From assembly GCF_022271405.1 (NCBI RefSeq), contig NZ_JAJNAL010000009.1, forward strand, positions 1 to 64,000: a DNA stretch of 64,000 nt, read 5' to 3'. How positions within the stretch are numbered: the stretch's first letter is position 1; each line of letters begins with the position of its first letter. The translations under genes were made by a program, and so were the position numbers. The notes beneath the pieces were generated by a model. The model searched no databases. It worked only from the letters and a program-made list of their open reading frames with translations, and was not told the origin of the DNA. The DNA comes from Rhodopseudomonas infernalis (GTDB taxonomy: Bacteria; Pseudomonadota; Alphaproteobacteria; Rhizobiales; Xanthobacteraceae). This document shows, in pieces, positions 22,795 to 32,131 of this stretch.

Positions 22795-25647
22795 TCAGCC
22801 CTCCTGCGCCGGCGATGCGCCCTGGCGCACCAGCGTGATGTCGGAGGGGCCGACGGGCGCCGGGCCGCGCTTGGCGCGGCGCTCGACCCGCGAGATCTGC
22901 GACAGCGACAGCACCACGGTGCCGACCACGGTGAGGAACACGCCGGTGTCGAACAGCATCGCGGTCGCGAGTTCGATCTCGCCGATCAGCGGCAGATGAA
23001 AATAGCCGAACGAACTGGTGAGGAACGGCGTGCCGAACAGCATGGCTCCGAGCCCGGTCGCGGCGGCGGTGAGCACGCCGGCGCCGAGCAGCCGATGGCC
23101 GTCGATCCGCCGCTGCTCGGCGCTCCAGGCGTAGCCGCTCGCCATGAACTGCATGATGATGGCGATGGCGACGATCAGCCCGGCGATGAAGCCGCCGCCC
23201 GGCTGATTATGGCCGCGCAGGAAGATGTACATGCCGACCGTGATGGCCAGCGGCAGCAGCACGCGGGCGGTGACGACGAGAACCAGCGGATGCGCGTCGG
23301 CGGAATCGTTGCGCTGGCGCATCGCGTCGAGCCGGCGCGCCGCGGCGCCTTCCAGCGCACTGGCGAGCAGCGCGTAGATTACCAGCGCGGCGATGCACAG
23401 CACGATGATCTCGCCGAACGTGTCGAAGCCGCGGAAGTCAACCAGGATGACGTTGACCACATTGGTGCCGCCGCCGCCCGGCTTGGATTCGGCCAGGTGA
23501 TACGCCGAGATCGAGGCGCCGTCGCGCGTCATCACCGCATAAGCCAGCGCAGCTGCCGCGAGGCCGCCGACGCCGGCGATCACGCCGCTCCGCAGCCTTT
23601 GCGGCAGCGGCTCGGCGGGCGTCAGCTTCGGCAGCAGATTGAGCGCCAGCAGCAGCAGGATCACGGTGACGACTTCGACCGAAATCTGCGTCAGCGCCAG
23701 GTCGGGCGCCGAGAACTGCATGAAGGTCAGCGACACGATCAGCCCGGCGACGCTGCTCAGGATCAGCACCAGCAGGCGATGCACATGGAACGCCATCACG
23801 GCGATGCTGGCCGCAATCAGCAAGAGCCAGCCGACCAGCGCCGGCAGATTGACCGGCAGCATCGCGCGGGTGCCGGGCTCATAACGGCCGCTGAGGAAGC
23901 CGGCGGCGCCGACGATCAGGATGGTCAGCGTGATCACCGCCAGATAGCGCGACAGCGAGTCATTATGCAGCCGGCGGATCGTCCAGCGCGATGCGCGGAC
24001 CGACGCTGCGATCACCGCGTCGAACATCGCCTTGGCGTCGGGCCGCGGCAGCGCGCCGCGCAGCGTCTCGAGCGGTGTATGAACGAGTAGAAGCGTGAGG
24101 CCGCCGGCGAGTGCGATCGCGCTCATCAGCAGCGGCCAGGTCAGGCCGTGCCAGATCGCCAGCGGATGAAAGTCGAGCTTTGCGGCGCCGACCACCGCCT
24201 GCGCGGTCCGCTCGACGATGCCGCCGGCGAGGAATTGCGGCGCGACGCCGATCGCCACGACGAGGATGACCAGCACGGCGACCGGCGCCCACATGCCGAA
24301 CGGCGGATCGTGCGGGTGGTGGTCGAGCGCCGCGCGCGGCTGGCCGAGATACGTTCCGAACACGAACCGCGCCGAATACGCGACCGACAGCAGCGCGCCG
24401 AGCGTCGCCGCCGCCGGGACGATCCAGATGCTGCCGAACACGGTGGTGTCGGCGGCGGCCTCCAGCATCATCTCCTTGGACAGAAAACCATTGAGCAGCG
24501 GCACGCCGGCCATCGAGGCGGTGGCGATCAGTGCCAGCGCCGCGCTGATCGGCATCAGCCGTGCGAGCCCGCCGAGCCGGCGCAGGCTGCGCGTGCCGGT
24601 CTCGTGGTCGACGATGCCGGCGCTCATGAACAACGCGGCCTTGAAGGTTGCGTGGTTGAGGATGTGAAACATGCAGGCGATCACGGCGAAGCGTGTGCCG
24701 AAGCCGAGCAGCATCGTCATCAGCCCGAGATGGCTGACGGTGGAATGCGCCAGGATGCCCTTGAGGTCGTCCTTGAACAGCGCGATCCAGGCGCCGATCA
24801 GCATCGTGACGAGGCCGGTGGTGGCGACGATCGCGAACCAGGCTTCGGTGCCGGACAGCACCGGCCACAGTCGCGCCAGCAGGAAGATGCCGGCTTTGAC
24901 CATGGTGGCGGAGTGCAGATAGGCCGACACCGGCGTCGGCGCCGCCATCGCGTGCGGCAGCCAGAAGTGGAACGGAAACTGCGCCGACTTGGTGAACGCC
25001 GCGCCGAGCACCAGCAGCAGGATCGGCATGTACAGCGGCGAGGCCTTGATGGCGTCGCCGCGCTGCAGGATCTCGGTCAGCTCATAGGAGCCGGCGGCCT
25101 GGCCGAGCAGCAGCATGCCGGCCATCAGCAGCAACCCGCCGCCGCCGGTAACCACGAGCGCCATCCGGGCGCCCTGGCGGCCTTCCGGCAGATGGCTCCA
25201 ATAGCCGATCAGCAGGAACGAGCTGAGACTGGTCAGCTCCCAGAATACCACCAGCAGCAGGATGTTGTCGCTGAGCACGATGCCCAGCATCGCGCCCTGG
25301 AACAGCAGCAGGAACGCGAAGAACCGCCCCATCGGGTCGTCGCGGTGCAGATAGAACCGCGCGTAGATGATCACCAACAGGCCGATGCCGAGGATCAGCG
25401 CGGCGAAGAACAACCCGAGCCCGTCGAGGAAGAAGCCGAACGACAGTCCCAGCGCCGGCACCCAGTCGGTGCTGAAGCGTACCGTTTGGCCGGCGATCAC
25501 CGAGGGCGCCTGTGCCAGCAGCACAACCAGCGCCGCGAGGCTGATTCCGCCCGTCACCAGCGCGCAGACATTGCGCCCGGCCCGAATCGCGACGACGGGC
25601 AGCACGGCGCCGAGTAGCGGAAGCAGAACAATCAGAGCGAGCTGCAT
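22795..25647 (-). CDS. mnhA: Mrp/Pha antiporter subunit A-B fusion
   Basis: A 950-residue fusion of MrpA (NuoL-like, about 1-790) with an MrpB domain at the C-terminus (about 800-950). The antiporter core shows FWELTSLSSFLLIGYW, FPFHFWLPHAMAAPTPVSAY and LHSATMVKAGIFLLARLWPV. The B domain includes VTARVLLPLAITVGMYIFLR followed by GHNQPGGGFIAGLI. Fusion of A and B is typical of rhizobial PhaAB. The ATG at 25647 is chosen because it begins the first helix (MQLALIVLLPLLGAVLPVVA); the frame upstream overlaps the next gene and is not coding. It heads the operon that supports pH, Na+ or K+ homeostasis. Confidence 0.93.
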   Translation of the reverse strand: MQLALIVLLPLLGAVLPVVAIRAGRNVCALVTGGISLAALVVLLAQAPSVIAGQTVRFSTDWVPALGLSFGFFLDGLGLFFAALILGIGLLVIIYARFYLHRDDPMGRFFAFLLLFQGAMLGIVLSDNILLLVVFWELTSLSSFLLIGYWSHLPEGRQGARMALVVTGGGGLLLMAGMLLLGQAAGSYELTEILQRGDAIKASPLYMPILLLVLGAAFTKSAQFPFHFWLPHAMAAPTPVSAYLHSATMVKAGIFLLARLWPVLSGTEAWFAIVATTGLVTMLIGAWIALFKDDLKGILAHSTVSHLGLMTMLLGFGTRFAVIACMFHILNHATFKAALFMSAGIVDHETGTRSLRRLGGLARLMPISAALALIATASMAGVPLLNGFLSKEMMLEAAADTTVFGSIWIVPAAATLGALLSVAYSARFVFGTYLGQPRAALDHHPHDPPFGMWAPVAVLVILVVAIGVAPQFLAGGIVERTAQAVVGAAKLDFHPLAIWHGLTWPLLMSAIALAGGLTLLLVHTPLETLRGALPRPDAKAMFDAVIAASVRASRWTIRRLHNDSLSRYLAVITLTILIVGAAGFLSGRYEPGTRAMLPVNLPALVGWLLLIAASIAVMAFHVHRLLVLILSSVAGLIVSLTFMQFSAPDLALTQISVEVVTVILLLLALNLLPKLTPAEPLPQRLRSGVIAGVGGLAAAALAYAVMTRDGASISAYHLAESKPGGGGTNVVNVILVDFRGFDTFGEIIVLCIAALVIYALLASALEGAAARRLDAMRQRNDSADAHPLVLVVTARVLLPLAITVGMYIFLRGHNQPGGGFIAGLIVAIAIIMQFMASGYAWSAEQRRIDGHRLLGAGVLTAAATGLGAMLFGTPFLTSSFGYFHLPLIGEIELATAMLFDTGVFLTVVGTVVLSLSQISRVERRAKRGPAPVGPSDITLVRQGASPAQEG

Positions 25648-25988
25648 CGACTCCCTTCGGACAAGGCGACTGGCGGTGTGCACAAAGCGACAGCTGCGGG
25701 GCAGCGACCGGCTTTCGAAGATGTCAGGCAGGGTTTGCAGGATTGCATCGGCGATGCAAGGGCAGGACATCGCCGGGGCATTCCCTGGCGATCCGCCCGG
25801 CGGCACAACAGCATCGAGCCACCAAACGGCTTTTGGGATATCCGGGCATTTTCCCCCGGCGGTCCTTGCGAGGAAAGGCGGCATATCGGCGCGGCCGGCC
25901 GCCCAAGCGCTCCAGAGCCTGACCACAAGAATCGAACGCAATGACGGGGCGAAACTGCTGATTTCCAAGCTCGCGTTTGCCGCCAGGA
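25648..25988. other. Intergenic region upstream of the antiporter operon
   Basis: These 341 bases lie between the mnhA start and the end of the flavin hydroxylase gene. Composition is less GC-rich than the flanks in places (25790-25860). No family-like open frame, repeat or clear hairpin is seen. It should contain the antiporter promoter. Confidence 0.35.
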
Positions 25989-27905
25989 TCACCCCTGCAG
26001 AAAGCCGTCGAAATACGCCGCGAGCTCTGCGGTGCCGTCCAGTGGCAGCAACTGGGCGACATACTGGTCCGGCCGCACCACCACCATGCAGCCGGACTTC
26101 CGGTCGATGCCGCGCAACGCGAAAATATCCGGGCCGGTCTTCAGATCGGGGCAGAACATCTTCTCGTAATCGGTCAGGCCGAGCTTGCCCTTGGCGGGGA
26201 GGAGCAGCGCCGGCATCGCGGCGATCGACAGCGCGCGATGATGCTGTTGAAACACCGCGCGGACGTCGATGACTGCGTCGATGTCCTCGCTCGCCCTGCG
26301 ATATTTGTTCAGCGGCGAGGCCGGGGCGTCGGCGAGCCATTCGCACAGGCGATGAATCGGGGCCGACGGATCGCCAGGGTCCTGGTCGTTCGCGAACACA
26401 TACAGCCGGAACCGGCCGTCGGCGCGCGCGACGTGGCCGAGCTGCAGCGGCTTGGCGTCGGCGAGCCGTATCACCGGCGCCGAGTGAAAGCGCGTGCCGA
26501 CCACGAAGCCGGTCGCGAGGTGCTGATAGCTGTCGCTGCCGGTGAGCCGCGACGGCGCGTAGTGCGTGGCGGTGCCGGCGGTGTAGCGGCCGTGCTGCAC
26601 GAAGTAGCGCTGGGTCTCGGCCGGGTCGGCTTTGCCGCCGTCGTGCTTGGCCGACGCCAGCAGCGCGGCCCACTCACGGTCGAAATCGATCAGCTCCTTG
26701 GCGACGGCGCGGCGCTCGGCCGAGTAGCTGTGCAGCAGCGCCGGCTTGGCGCGGCCGCGCAGCACCGCGGCGAGCTTCCAGCCGAGATTGAAGGCGTCCT
26801 GCATCGACACGTTCATGCCCTGGCCGGCCTTCGGACTATGCGTATGGCAGGCGTCGCCGGCGATGAACACGCGCGGCAGCCGGGACGAGTCCGCATCATC
26901 CGGGACGTCGTCGAATTTGTCGGTGAGCCGCTGGCCGATCTCATAGATCGACCACCACGGCACCTGCTTGGCCTCGAGCCTGTACGGATGCAGAATGCGC
27001 TGCGCCTTGGCGATCAGGTCGTCGAGGCCGAGTTTCCGGTTAGCGACCCGCTCGGCGGTGTCGAGCCGGGTCAGCTCGACATAGAGCCGGACCAGATAGC
27101 CGCCCTCGCGCGGAATGATCAGCAGGCTGCCGTGCTCGGCCGACTGGATCAGCGCCTTGCAGCGGATGTCGGGAAAGTCGGTGACCGCGAGCACGTCCAT
27201 CACGCCCCAGGCGTGGTTGGCCGAATCGCCGCGCAGCTCGCGGCCGATCGCGCCGCGCACGACGCTGCGCGCGCCGTCGCAGCCGATCACGTAGCGCGCC
27301 TTGATGGTTTCGGTTTCGCCCTGATGCGCAGGGTCCTGCCGCTCCAGCGTCACCGTCACGCGCTGCGCCGGATCATGGTCGTCCGGCGGCGGCTGCAGTG
27401 CCACCATGCGGCGGGCGTAGTACGGCTCCAGCTTGGCGGAGCGCCGCATCATGTCGAGATAAAAGTCGTGGACGCGGGCCTGGTTGAGCACGACGTGGGG
27501 GAATTCCGACAGCCCGTCCTCGACATCCTGAACCCAGCCGCTGCGCGCGATGTGCGCGGGCTGCGCGTCGTCGGGCTTCCAGAACGTCGTCTCGTTGATC
27601 CAGCACGCCTCTTTCAGCACGCGCTCGCTGAAGCCGAAGGCCTCGAACATCTCGACGGTGCGGCAGGCGATGCCGTCGGCCTGGCCGAACTGCAGCGGGC
27701 CCGGCTTCTGCTCGACGATGCAGGTGGTGATGTCGGGGAATTGCGCGAGCTGCGCGGCCAGCGTCAGCCCCGCCGGCCCGCAGCCGACGATCAGCACATC
27801 GACCTCGGCGGGCACAGCACCGCTCGCGTCGGAGGACGGATTGCGCTCGGCCGGATCGGCGATCGACGGATCGCCCAGCACAAAGCCGTCGAGATGAAAC
27901 TGCAT
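25989..27905 (-). CDS. FAD-dependent aromatic hydroxylase, 3-hydroxybenzoate 4-monooxygenase/phenol 2-monooxygenase type
   Basis: A class A flavoprotein monooxygenase of 638 residues from the ATG at 27905, close to the length of MobA-type 3-hydroxybenzoate 4-monooxygenases. The FAD-binding motif VDVLIVGCGPAGLTLAAQLA lies near residues 35-54. The second FAD motif is VFIAGDACHTHSPKAGQGMN, then VSMQDAFNLGWKLAAVLRG. A C-terminal thioredoxin-like domain follows (about 450-638), as in phenol hydroxylase. It probably hydroxylates a phenolic acid. It is the distal gene of a leftward catabolic block with Liv transporter genes. Actual substrate cannot be read from sequence. Confidence 0.8.
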   Translation of the reverse strand: MQFHLDGFVLGDPSIADPAERNPSSDASGAVPAEVDVLIVGCGPAGLTLAAQLAQFPDITTCIVEQKPGPLQFGQADGIACRTVEMFEAFGFSERVLKEACWINETTFWKPDDAQPAHIARSGWVQDVEDGLSEFPHVVLNQARVHDFYLDMMRRSAKLEPYYARRMVALQPPPDDHDPAQRVTVTLERQDPAHQGETETIKARYVIGCDGARSVVRGAIGRELRGDSANHAWGVMDVLAVTDFPDIRCKALIQSAEHGSLLIIPREGGYLVRLYVELTRLDTAERVANRKLGLDDLIAKAQRILHPYRLEAKQVPWWSIYEIGQRLTDKFDDVPDDADSSRLPRVFIAGDACHTHSPKAGQGMNVSMQDAFNLGWKLAAVLRGRAKPALLHSYSAERRAVAKELIDFDREWAALLASAKHDGGKADPAETQRYFVQHGRYTAGTATHYAPSRLTGSDSYQHLATGFVVGTRFHSAPVIRLADAKPLQLGHVARADGRFRLYVFANDQDPGDPSAPIHRLCEWLADAPASPLNKYRRASEDIDAVIDVRAVFQQHHRALSIAAMPALLLPAKGKLGLTDYEKMFCPDLKTGPDIFALRGIDRKSGCMVVVRPDQYVAQLLPLDGTAELAAYFDGFLQG

Positions 27906-28106
27906 GCATCCTCCCGCGCCGCCGGGGCGGTGCCCGCGGCGGTCTTTGTTCATTGGTGGCTGCTGAAACTTATCGCAAAATAGCTTGGCGTCATCCTTCG
28001 AGGCCCGCGACGCGCAATCGGCCAAGAAGTCCAGCACCGACTCTCCGCCGTCATGCCCGGGCTCTTCAGGATGACGATGCGGTGCAGCCTGGAAGGGCTG
28101 AGTCGA

Positions 28107-28925
28107 CTAAGTCCCCACCCGCAGCGCGGCGCCCTGCTTGCGCAGGAGGGCGATCACCGAGAGCGGAGTGATCAGGCCGGTGCGGGGGTTGTCGGAGGGG
28201 ATGTTCTCGATCGTCATCGAAAACCGTGCCGAATCCGAATCGACCTCGATGCGGTGGGTGTTGCGGGTGACGCCGGGGTCGGCCCAGATTTCCACCATGG
28301 TGCGGTCTGGGCCGATGCCGGCGAGCGACAGCGCCACCGCGACGTTGAGATTGGCCGGAAAGCCCTTGCCGGCCTCGCGGGCGCTGCCGTCGAACAGCTT
28401 CAGCGGCTCGGTCACGTTGTCGATGTCGATGCCGTTGTCGACGATGAACGGCGCGCCGCGCAAGCCGTCCACCGGCTTGCGCGTGATCATCCGTACCGAA
28501 TGAATCGTGCCGACCGCGGCGGCCGTCACCGCGTCGAGGCCGATCAGCGCGCCGGTCGGCACGATGATCTGCCCGCCATTCTGTTTGGCGATGTCGATCA
28601 GGTCCTCGTGCTGCAGCAGCGCCGCAGCGCTGAGCACGATCGCGGTCTTGCCGCTTCTGACGAACGGCTCGACGATCGCGTGCAGCAGCCTGGCGGGTGC
28701 CGCCTCGATCACGATGTCGGCGTGAGCGTGGAGCTGATCGAGCGCTACCAGCTGCGGCGGGGTCCGAAACGTCGCGAGGAAATCGCGATGTTTCTCGGGG
28801 CTGCCGCTGGCGACGGCGGTCAGCGTCAGCCCGTCCAGGCCGCGATCGAGTTCACGTGCGATCGCGCCGCCAATTGCGCCGAGCCCGGCGATGGCGACGC
28901 GTTGCGGGGCCCGGCTGCTGTTCAT
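28107..28925 (-). CDS. Aspartate dehydrogenase-like oxidoreductase (NadX family)
   Basis: A 272-residue NAD(P)-dependent protein. The dinucleotide motif VAIAGLGAIGGAIAREL is at residues 10-26, and the family segments IVLSAAALLQHEDLID and GFPANLNVAVALSLAGIGPD match the L-aspartate dehydrogenase/NadX family. ATG at 28925 is preferred to the longer start at 28976, which overlaps the next gene. In a catabolic block with a flavin hydroxylase and a deaminase-like gene, it may act on an amino acid intermediate rather than in NAD synthesis; that is inference. Confidence 0.78.
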   Translation of the reverse strand: MNSSRAPQRVAIAGLGAIGGAIARELDRGLDGLTLTAVASGSPEKHRDFLATFRTPPQLVALDQLHAHADIVIEAAPARLLHAIVEPFVRSGKTAIVLSAAALLQHEDLIDIAKQNGGQIIVPTGALIGLDAVTAAAVGTIHSVRMITRKPVDGLRGAPFIVDNGIDIDNVTEPLKLFDGSAREAGKGFPANLNVAVALSLAGIGPDRTMVEIWADPGVTRNTHRIEVDSDSARFSMTIENIPSDNPRTGLITPLSVIALLRKQGAALRVGT

Positions 28926-28942
28926 CGGTCCGTCTTTGCCGA

Positions 28943-29692
28943 TCAGACCACGCGCTCGCGATGGACGCTGCGGCAATCCATCTCGTAGTCGAGACCTTCG
29001 ATCGGCGGGCGGTTGAAGTGCCAGGTCAGGCCGTGGCGGAATACGCCGCGCTTGCCGAGCTCGCTCTCCAGGAACGGATGGATGTCGTGCACGGTGTAAA
29101 GCTGTGCGCCGGTGACGTCGGCCCAGGTGCCGCCGAACGCGCTCATCCGGCGCTCCATCTCGCCGAGCACGAACTGCGCCTTCTGCTGCAGGCCGGTCGC
29201 GCTGGTGTCGCCGAGCGCCACGGTGTGGTCGCGATAATTGCCCTTGCCCTCGGGCGCCTCGCCGCTGCCGGCGATCACGAAGGAGGGCGGCGCGTTCTCG
29301 GCCGGCACCGTGTAGGAGAACGCGTAGAAGCTCGGCTCCGCCGGCGGATCGATCTGCGGGCAGACGTTGCTGCGGGCGATCGGGTTGATGCCGTCCTTCA
29401 TGATGCCCCAGTCGACCAGCGTCTGGATGTAGATCTCGTTGAATGCCTTGAAGCCGGACTCGGTGAACGGCGCGGGCGAGCGCAGCTCGCAGGCGCCGAA
29501 CGCGGTCAGCGGACGGCCGGCTTCCTTCAGGATCTCGGCGATCTTCGCAAAGCCCTGCTTCAGCGGCACAGGGTTGGCGAAGCGCACGCGCTCGATCGCA
29601 AAGCCCGGCAGCGCGGCGATGCCGCAGGAATACTGGAACACGCCCGGCATGTAGCGGTAGCCGCTGTTCGGGGCTTCGACGGTCTCGATCAT
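28943..29692 (-). CDS. Hypothetical protein, possibly CnbZ/RidA-like deaminase
   Basis: A 249-residue soluble protein. It has a C-terminal portion (about 170-220: QQKAQFVLGEMERRMSAFGG, then TWADVTGAQLYTVHD) that resembles the RidA/YjgF pattern of imine or enamine deaminases. The N-terminal part has FGACELRSPAPFTESGF. I recall 2-amino-5-chloromuconate deaminase (CnbZ) proteins of similar size, but this link is tentative. It sits 17 bases before the aspartate-dehydrogenase-like gene and 37 bases after livF in the same direction, suggesting a role in breakdown of the compound the transporter imports. Confidence 0.5.
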   Translation of the reverse strand: MIETVEAPNSGYRYMPGVFQYSCGIAALPGFAIERVRFANPVPLKQGFAKIAEILKEAGRPLTAFGACELRSPAPFTESGFKAFNEIYIQTLVDWGIMKDGINPIARSNVCPQIDPPAEPSFYAFSYTVPAENAPPSFVIAGSGEAPEGKGNYRDHTVALGDTSATGLQQKAQFVLGEMERRMSAFGGTWADVTGAQLYTVHDIHPFLESELGKRGVFRHGLTWHFNRPPIEGLDYEMDCRSVHRERVV

Positions 29693-29729
29693 GATTCCTC
29701 TTTCGATCAGGCAGTGAAATTCGGGAGTG

Positions 29730-30461
29730 TCATTCCTGCAGCACGCCCAGATAGGCGTCGCGGACGATCGGGTCGGCGAGCAGCTCCTCGCCCGAGCCCT
29801 CGCGGACAATGCGGCCCATGTCCATCACGAAGGCGCGGTCGCACAAATCAAGCGCGATGGTGACGTCCTGCTCGACCAGCAGGATCGAGGTGCCGCCCTT
29901 GTTGAGTACGCGCAGTGCGTCGACCAGCTGCTCCACCAGCAGCGGCGACAGGCCGAGCGAGAGTTCGTCGATCATCAGCAGCAGCGGCGCGCTCATCAGG
30001 CCGCGGCCGATCGCGCACATCTGCTGTTCGCCGCCGGACAGCGTGGCGGCCTGCTGATTGCGACGCTCGCGCAGTTTCGGGAACGTGCTGTAGACCTGAT
30101 CGAGGTCGCGCTTGATCTCGGCGCGGCCCGCCTCGCGCAGGTAAGCGCCCATCAGCAGATTCTCTTCGACGCTCATGGCGCCGAACAGCCGCCGGCCTTC
30201 CGGCACGTGGACGATGCCGTGCGACAGGATCTCGGCAGCGCTGCGGCCGGCGAGGTCGTGGCCTTCAGAGCGATAGACGCCGGCGCGGACCGCGATCAGG
30301 CCCGACAGCGTCCGCATCAGCGTGGTCTTGCCGGCGCCGTTGGAGCCGATCAGCGCGGTGATCTCGCCGCGGCGCACCGCGAGGTCGATGCCCCACAGCA
30401 CCTGGATTTCGCCGTAGCCGGCGTCGAGCCCCTTGGCTTCGAGGATCAGATTCTCAACCAT
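29730..30461 (-). CDS. livF: Branched-chain amino acid-type ABC transporter ATPase LivF
   Basis: A 243-residue ATPase of the HAAT (Liv) family. Walker A is GSNGAGKTT near 38-46; the signature is LSGGEQQMCAIGRGLMSAP and the Walker B is LLLMIDELSLGLSP. The atypical B-loop (IDELS, with Glu kept) matches LivF. It overlaps livG by 8 bases. Liv-type systems import branched amino acids or, often in soil alphaproteobacteria, aromatic acids and amides. Confidence 0.9.
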   Translation of the reverse strand: MVENLILEAKGLDAGYGEIQVLWGIDLAVRRGEITALIGSNGAGKTTLMRTLSGLIAVRAGVYRSEGHDLAGRSAAEILSHGIVHVPEGRRLFGAMSVEENLLMGAYLREAGRAEIKRDLDQVYSTFPKLRERRNQQAATLSGGEQQMCAIGRGLMSAPLLLMIDELSLGLSPLLVEQLVDALRVLNKGGTSILLVEQDVTIALDLCDRAFVMDMGRIVREGSGEELLADPIVRDAYLGVLQE

Positions 30462-31203
30462 GGCGGGCTGTCCGTTGCGCGTATTGCTGGCCCAGATAGG
30501 CCTCGACCACGGCCGGATTGCTGATCACCTCGCGCGGCGGCCCGTCGGCGATCGGATGGCCGTTGTGGAGCACGACGATGCGGGTGCAGACGTTCAGCAC
30601 CACCTTCATCAGATGCTCGATCATCACGATGGTGATGCCGCCGGCGGCGAGCTGGTGAATCAGCTTGGTGGCGCGCTCGACCTCGGCGCTGTTGAGGCCG
30701 GCATTGACCTCGTCGAGGAACAACAGCTTCGGCTTCATCGCCAGCGCCTTGGCCAGTTCAAGCCGCTTGCGCATCGCCAGCGTCAGCGTTGCGGCGGACT
30801 GTTCGGCCTGGGCCTCGAGGCCGACGAAAGCCAGATGCTCGCGCGCGGCTTCGCGGGCCGATTTCAGGCTGGCGCCCGGCTGAGAGAACAGCGCCGCGGC
30901 GGCGACGTTGTCGAGCGCCGAGAATTCGGCGAACGGCTGCACGATCTGGAAGGTGCGCGACAGGCCGAGCCGGGCGGCCTGATAGGTCTTGATCCGGGTG
31001 ATGTCCCGGCCGTCGAATACGACGCTGCCGGAATTCGCCGGGGTGACGCCGCAGATGGTGTTGACCAGCGTGGTCTTGCCGGCGCCGTTCGGTCCGATCA
31101 GGCCGAGCACTTCGCCGCGCGCGACCGACAGATTGACGTCGCGCAGTGCCTGCAGGCCGGAGAAGCGGCGCGAGACGCCGGTGAGGCGGAGCAGTTCAGA
31201 CAT
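30454..31203 (-). CDS. livG: Branched-chain amino acid-type ABC transporter ATPase LivG
   Basis: A 249-residue ATPase. Walker A is GPNGAGKTT near 37-45. The LivG-specific region IKTYQAARLGLSRTFQIVQP is clear, with Walker B KLLFLDEVNAGL. The signature loop is degenerate (TLTLAMRKRLELAKALAMKP), as common in LivG. It overlaps livM and livF by 8 bases each, so the ATPases are coupled to the permease genes. Confidence 0.9.
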   Translation of the reverse strand: MSELLRLTGVSRRFSGLQALRDVNLSVARGEVLGLIGPNGAGKTTLVNTICGVTPANSGSVVFDGRDITRIKTYQAARLGLSRTFQIVQPFAEFSALDNVAAAALFSQPGASLKSAREAAREHLAFVGLEAQAEQSAATLTLAMRKRLELAKALAMKPKLLFLDEVNAGLNSAEVERATKLIHQLAAGGITIVMIEHLMKVVLNVCTRIVVLHNGHPIADGPPREVISNPAVVEAYLGQQYAQRTARHG

Positions 31204-32131
31204 GCTTGGTCCTCCGCCACAGCCGGTCGGCGCGAAGCGAGGTCAGGCCGTGCGGCAGGAACAACAGCAGCACTACGATCAGCACGCCGAGCACACCGGT
31301 GTGGATGTGGGTGTAGTTACGCCACACCAATTCCTCGAGCCCGAGATACAGGAACGCGCCGCAGGCGACCCCGAGCGGCGAACCGAGCCCGCCCATCAGC
31401 GCCATCACGATCGGCTTCACCGAATACAGGATGTCGAACACGTCCGACGGATCGATGTAGTGCACCCAGGCGGCGTAGATGCCGCCGGCGACTGCGACGA
31501 AGCAGGCCGACAGGCCGAACGCGGCTGCCTTGGCCAGCGTGGTGTTGAGGCCGACCATGCTGGACGCCGTCTCGTTCTGGCGGATGCAGTTCAGCGCGAA
31601 GCCGAGCTTGGAATTGGCCACCGCGATCACCATCAGGGCGGTCAGCAGCATCACGCCCCACATCGTGTAGAAGTAGTACGTCGCCTCCGCCATCACGCCG
31701 GCGCCGGAGGTGAGCGGAATGTTCAGCCCCATGCCGCCGCCGGTCAGGTCGGTGGCGTTGTTGACCAGTTCGCGCAGCACCTCGGCGAGCGACAGGCTGG
31801 CGATCGCGAAGTAGTGCCCGCGCAGCCGCAGCAGCACCGCGCCCAGCAATGCGGCGGCGAGCAACGCCAGCACGCCGGAGACGATCAGCGCCAGGCTCAT
31901 CGGCACGCCCTTGCCCATCAGCACGCCGGTGCAATAGGCGCCGAAGCCGAAGAACGCCGCGGTGGCGAACGACGGATAGCCGGCGAAGCCGCCGACGATG
32001 TTCCAGGACAGCGCCAGCACCGCATACATGCAGGCAATGGTGCCGAGCCGCAGCGCATAGGCGCCGCCGAACAGCGGCAGCGCCGCCACGCAGGCGATCA
32101 GGATCAGAAGAGCGACATGGCTGCGGGTCAT
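31196..32131 (-). CDS. livM: Branched-chain amino acid-type ABC transporter permease LivM
   Basis: A 311-residue permease with about nine hydrophobic segments. The family pattern is visible in VLALSWNIVGGFAGYPSFAT, LRLRGHYFAIASLSLAEVLR, and KPIVMALMGGLGSPLGVACG. Its ATG shares one base with the livH stop (TAATG), a close coupling. It forms the channel with LivH. Confidence 0.9.
   Translation of the reverse strand: MTRSHVALLILIACVAALPLFGGAYALRLGTIACMYAVLALSWNIVGGFAGYPSFATAAFFGFGAYCTGVLMGKGVPMSLALIVSGVLALLAAALLGAVLLRLRGHYFAIASLSLAEVLRELVNNATDLTGGGMGLNIPLTSGAGVMAEATYYFYTMWGVMLLTALMVIAVANSKLGFALNCIRQNETASSMVGLNTTLAKAAAFGLSACFVAVAGGIYAAWVHYIDPSDVFDILYSVKPIVMALMGGLGSPLGVACGAFLYLGLEELVWRNYTHIHTGVLGVLIVVLLLFLPHGLTSLRADRLWRRTKHV

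Noticed and set aside
20924-24090. Two long plus-strand open frames over mnhD and mnhA
   Set aside because: Both are antisense shadows of the antiporter genes with no recognisable domain.
25977-27983. 668-codon plus-strand frame across the flavin hydroxylase
   Set aside because: Antisense to a protein with complete FAD motifs; no independent family signal.
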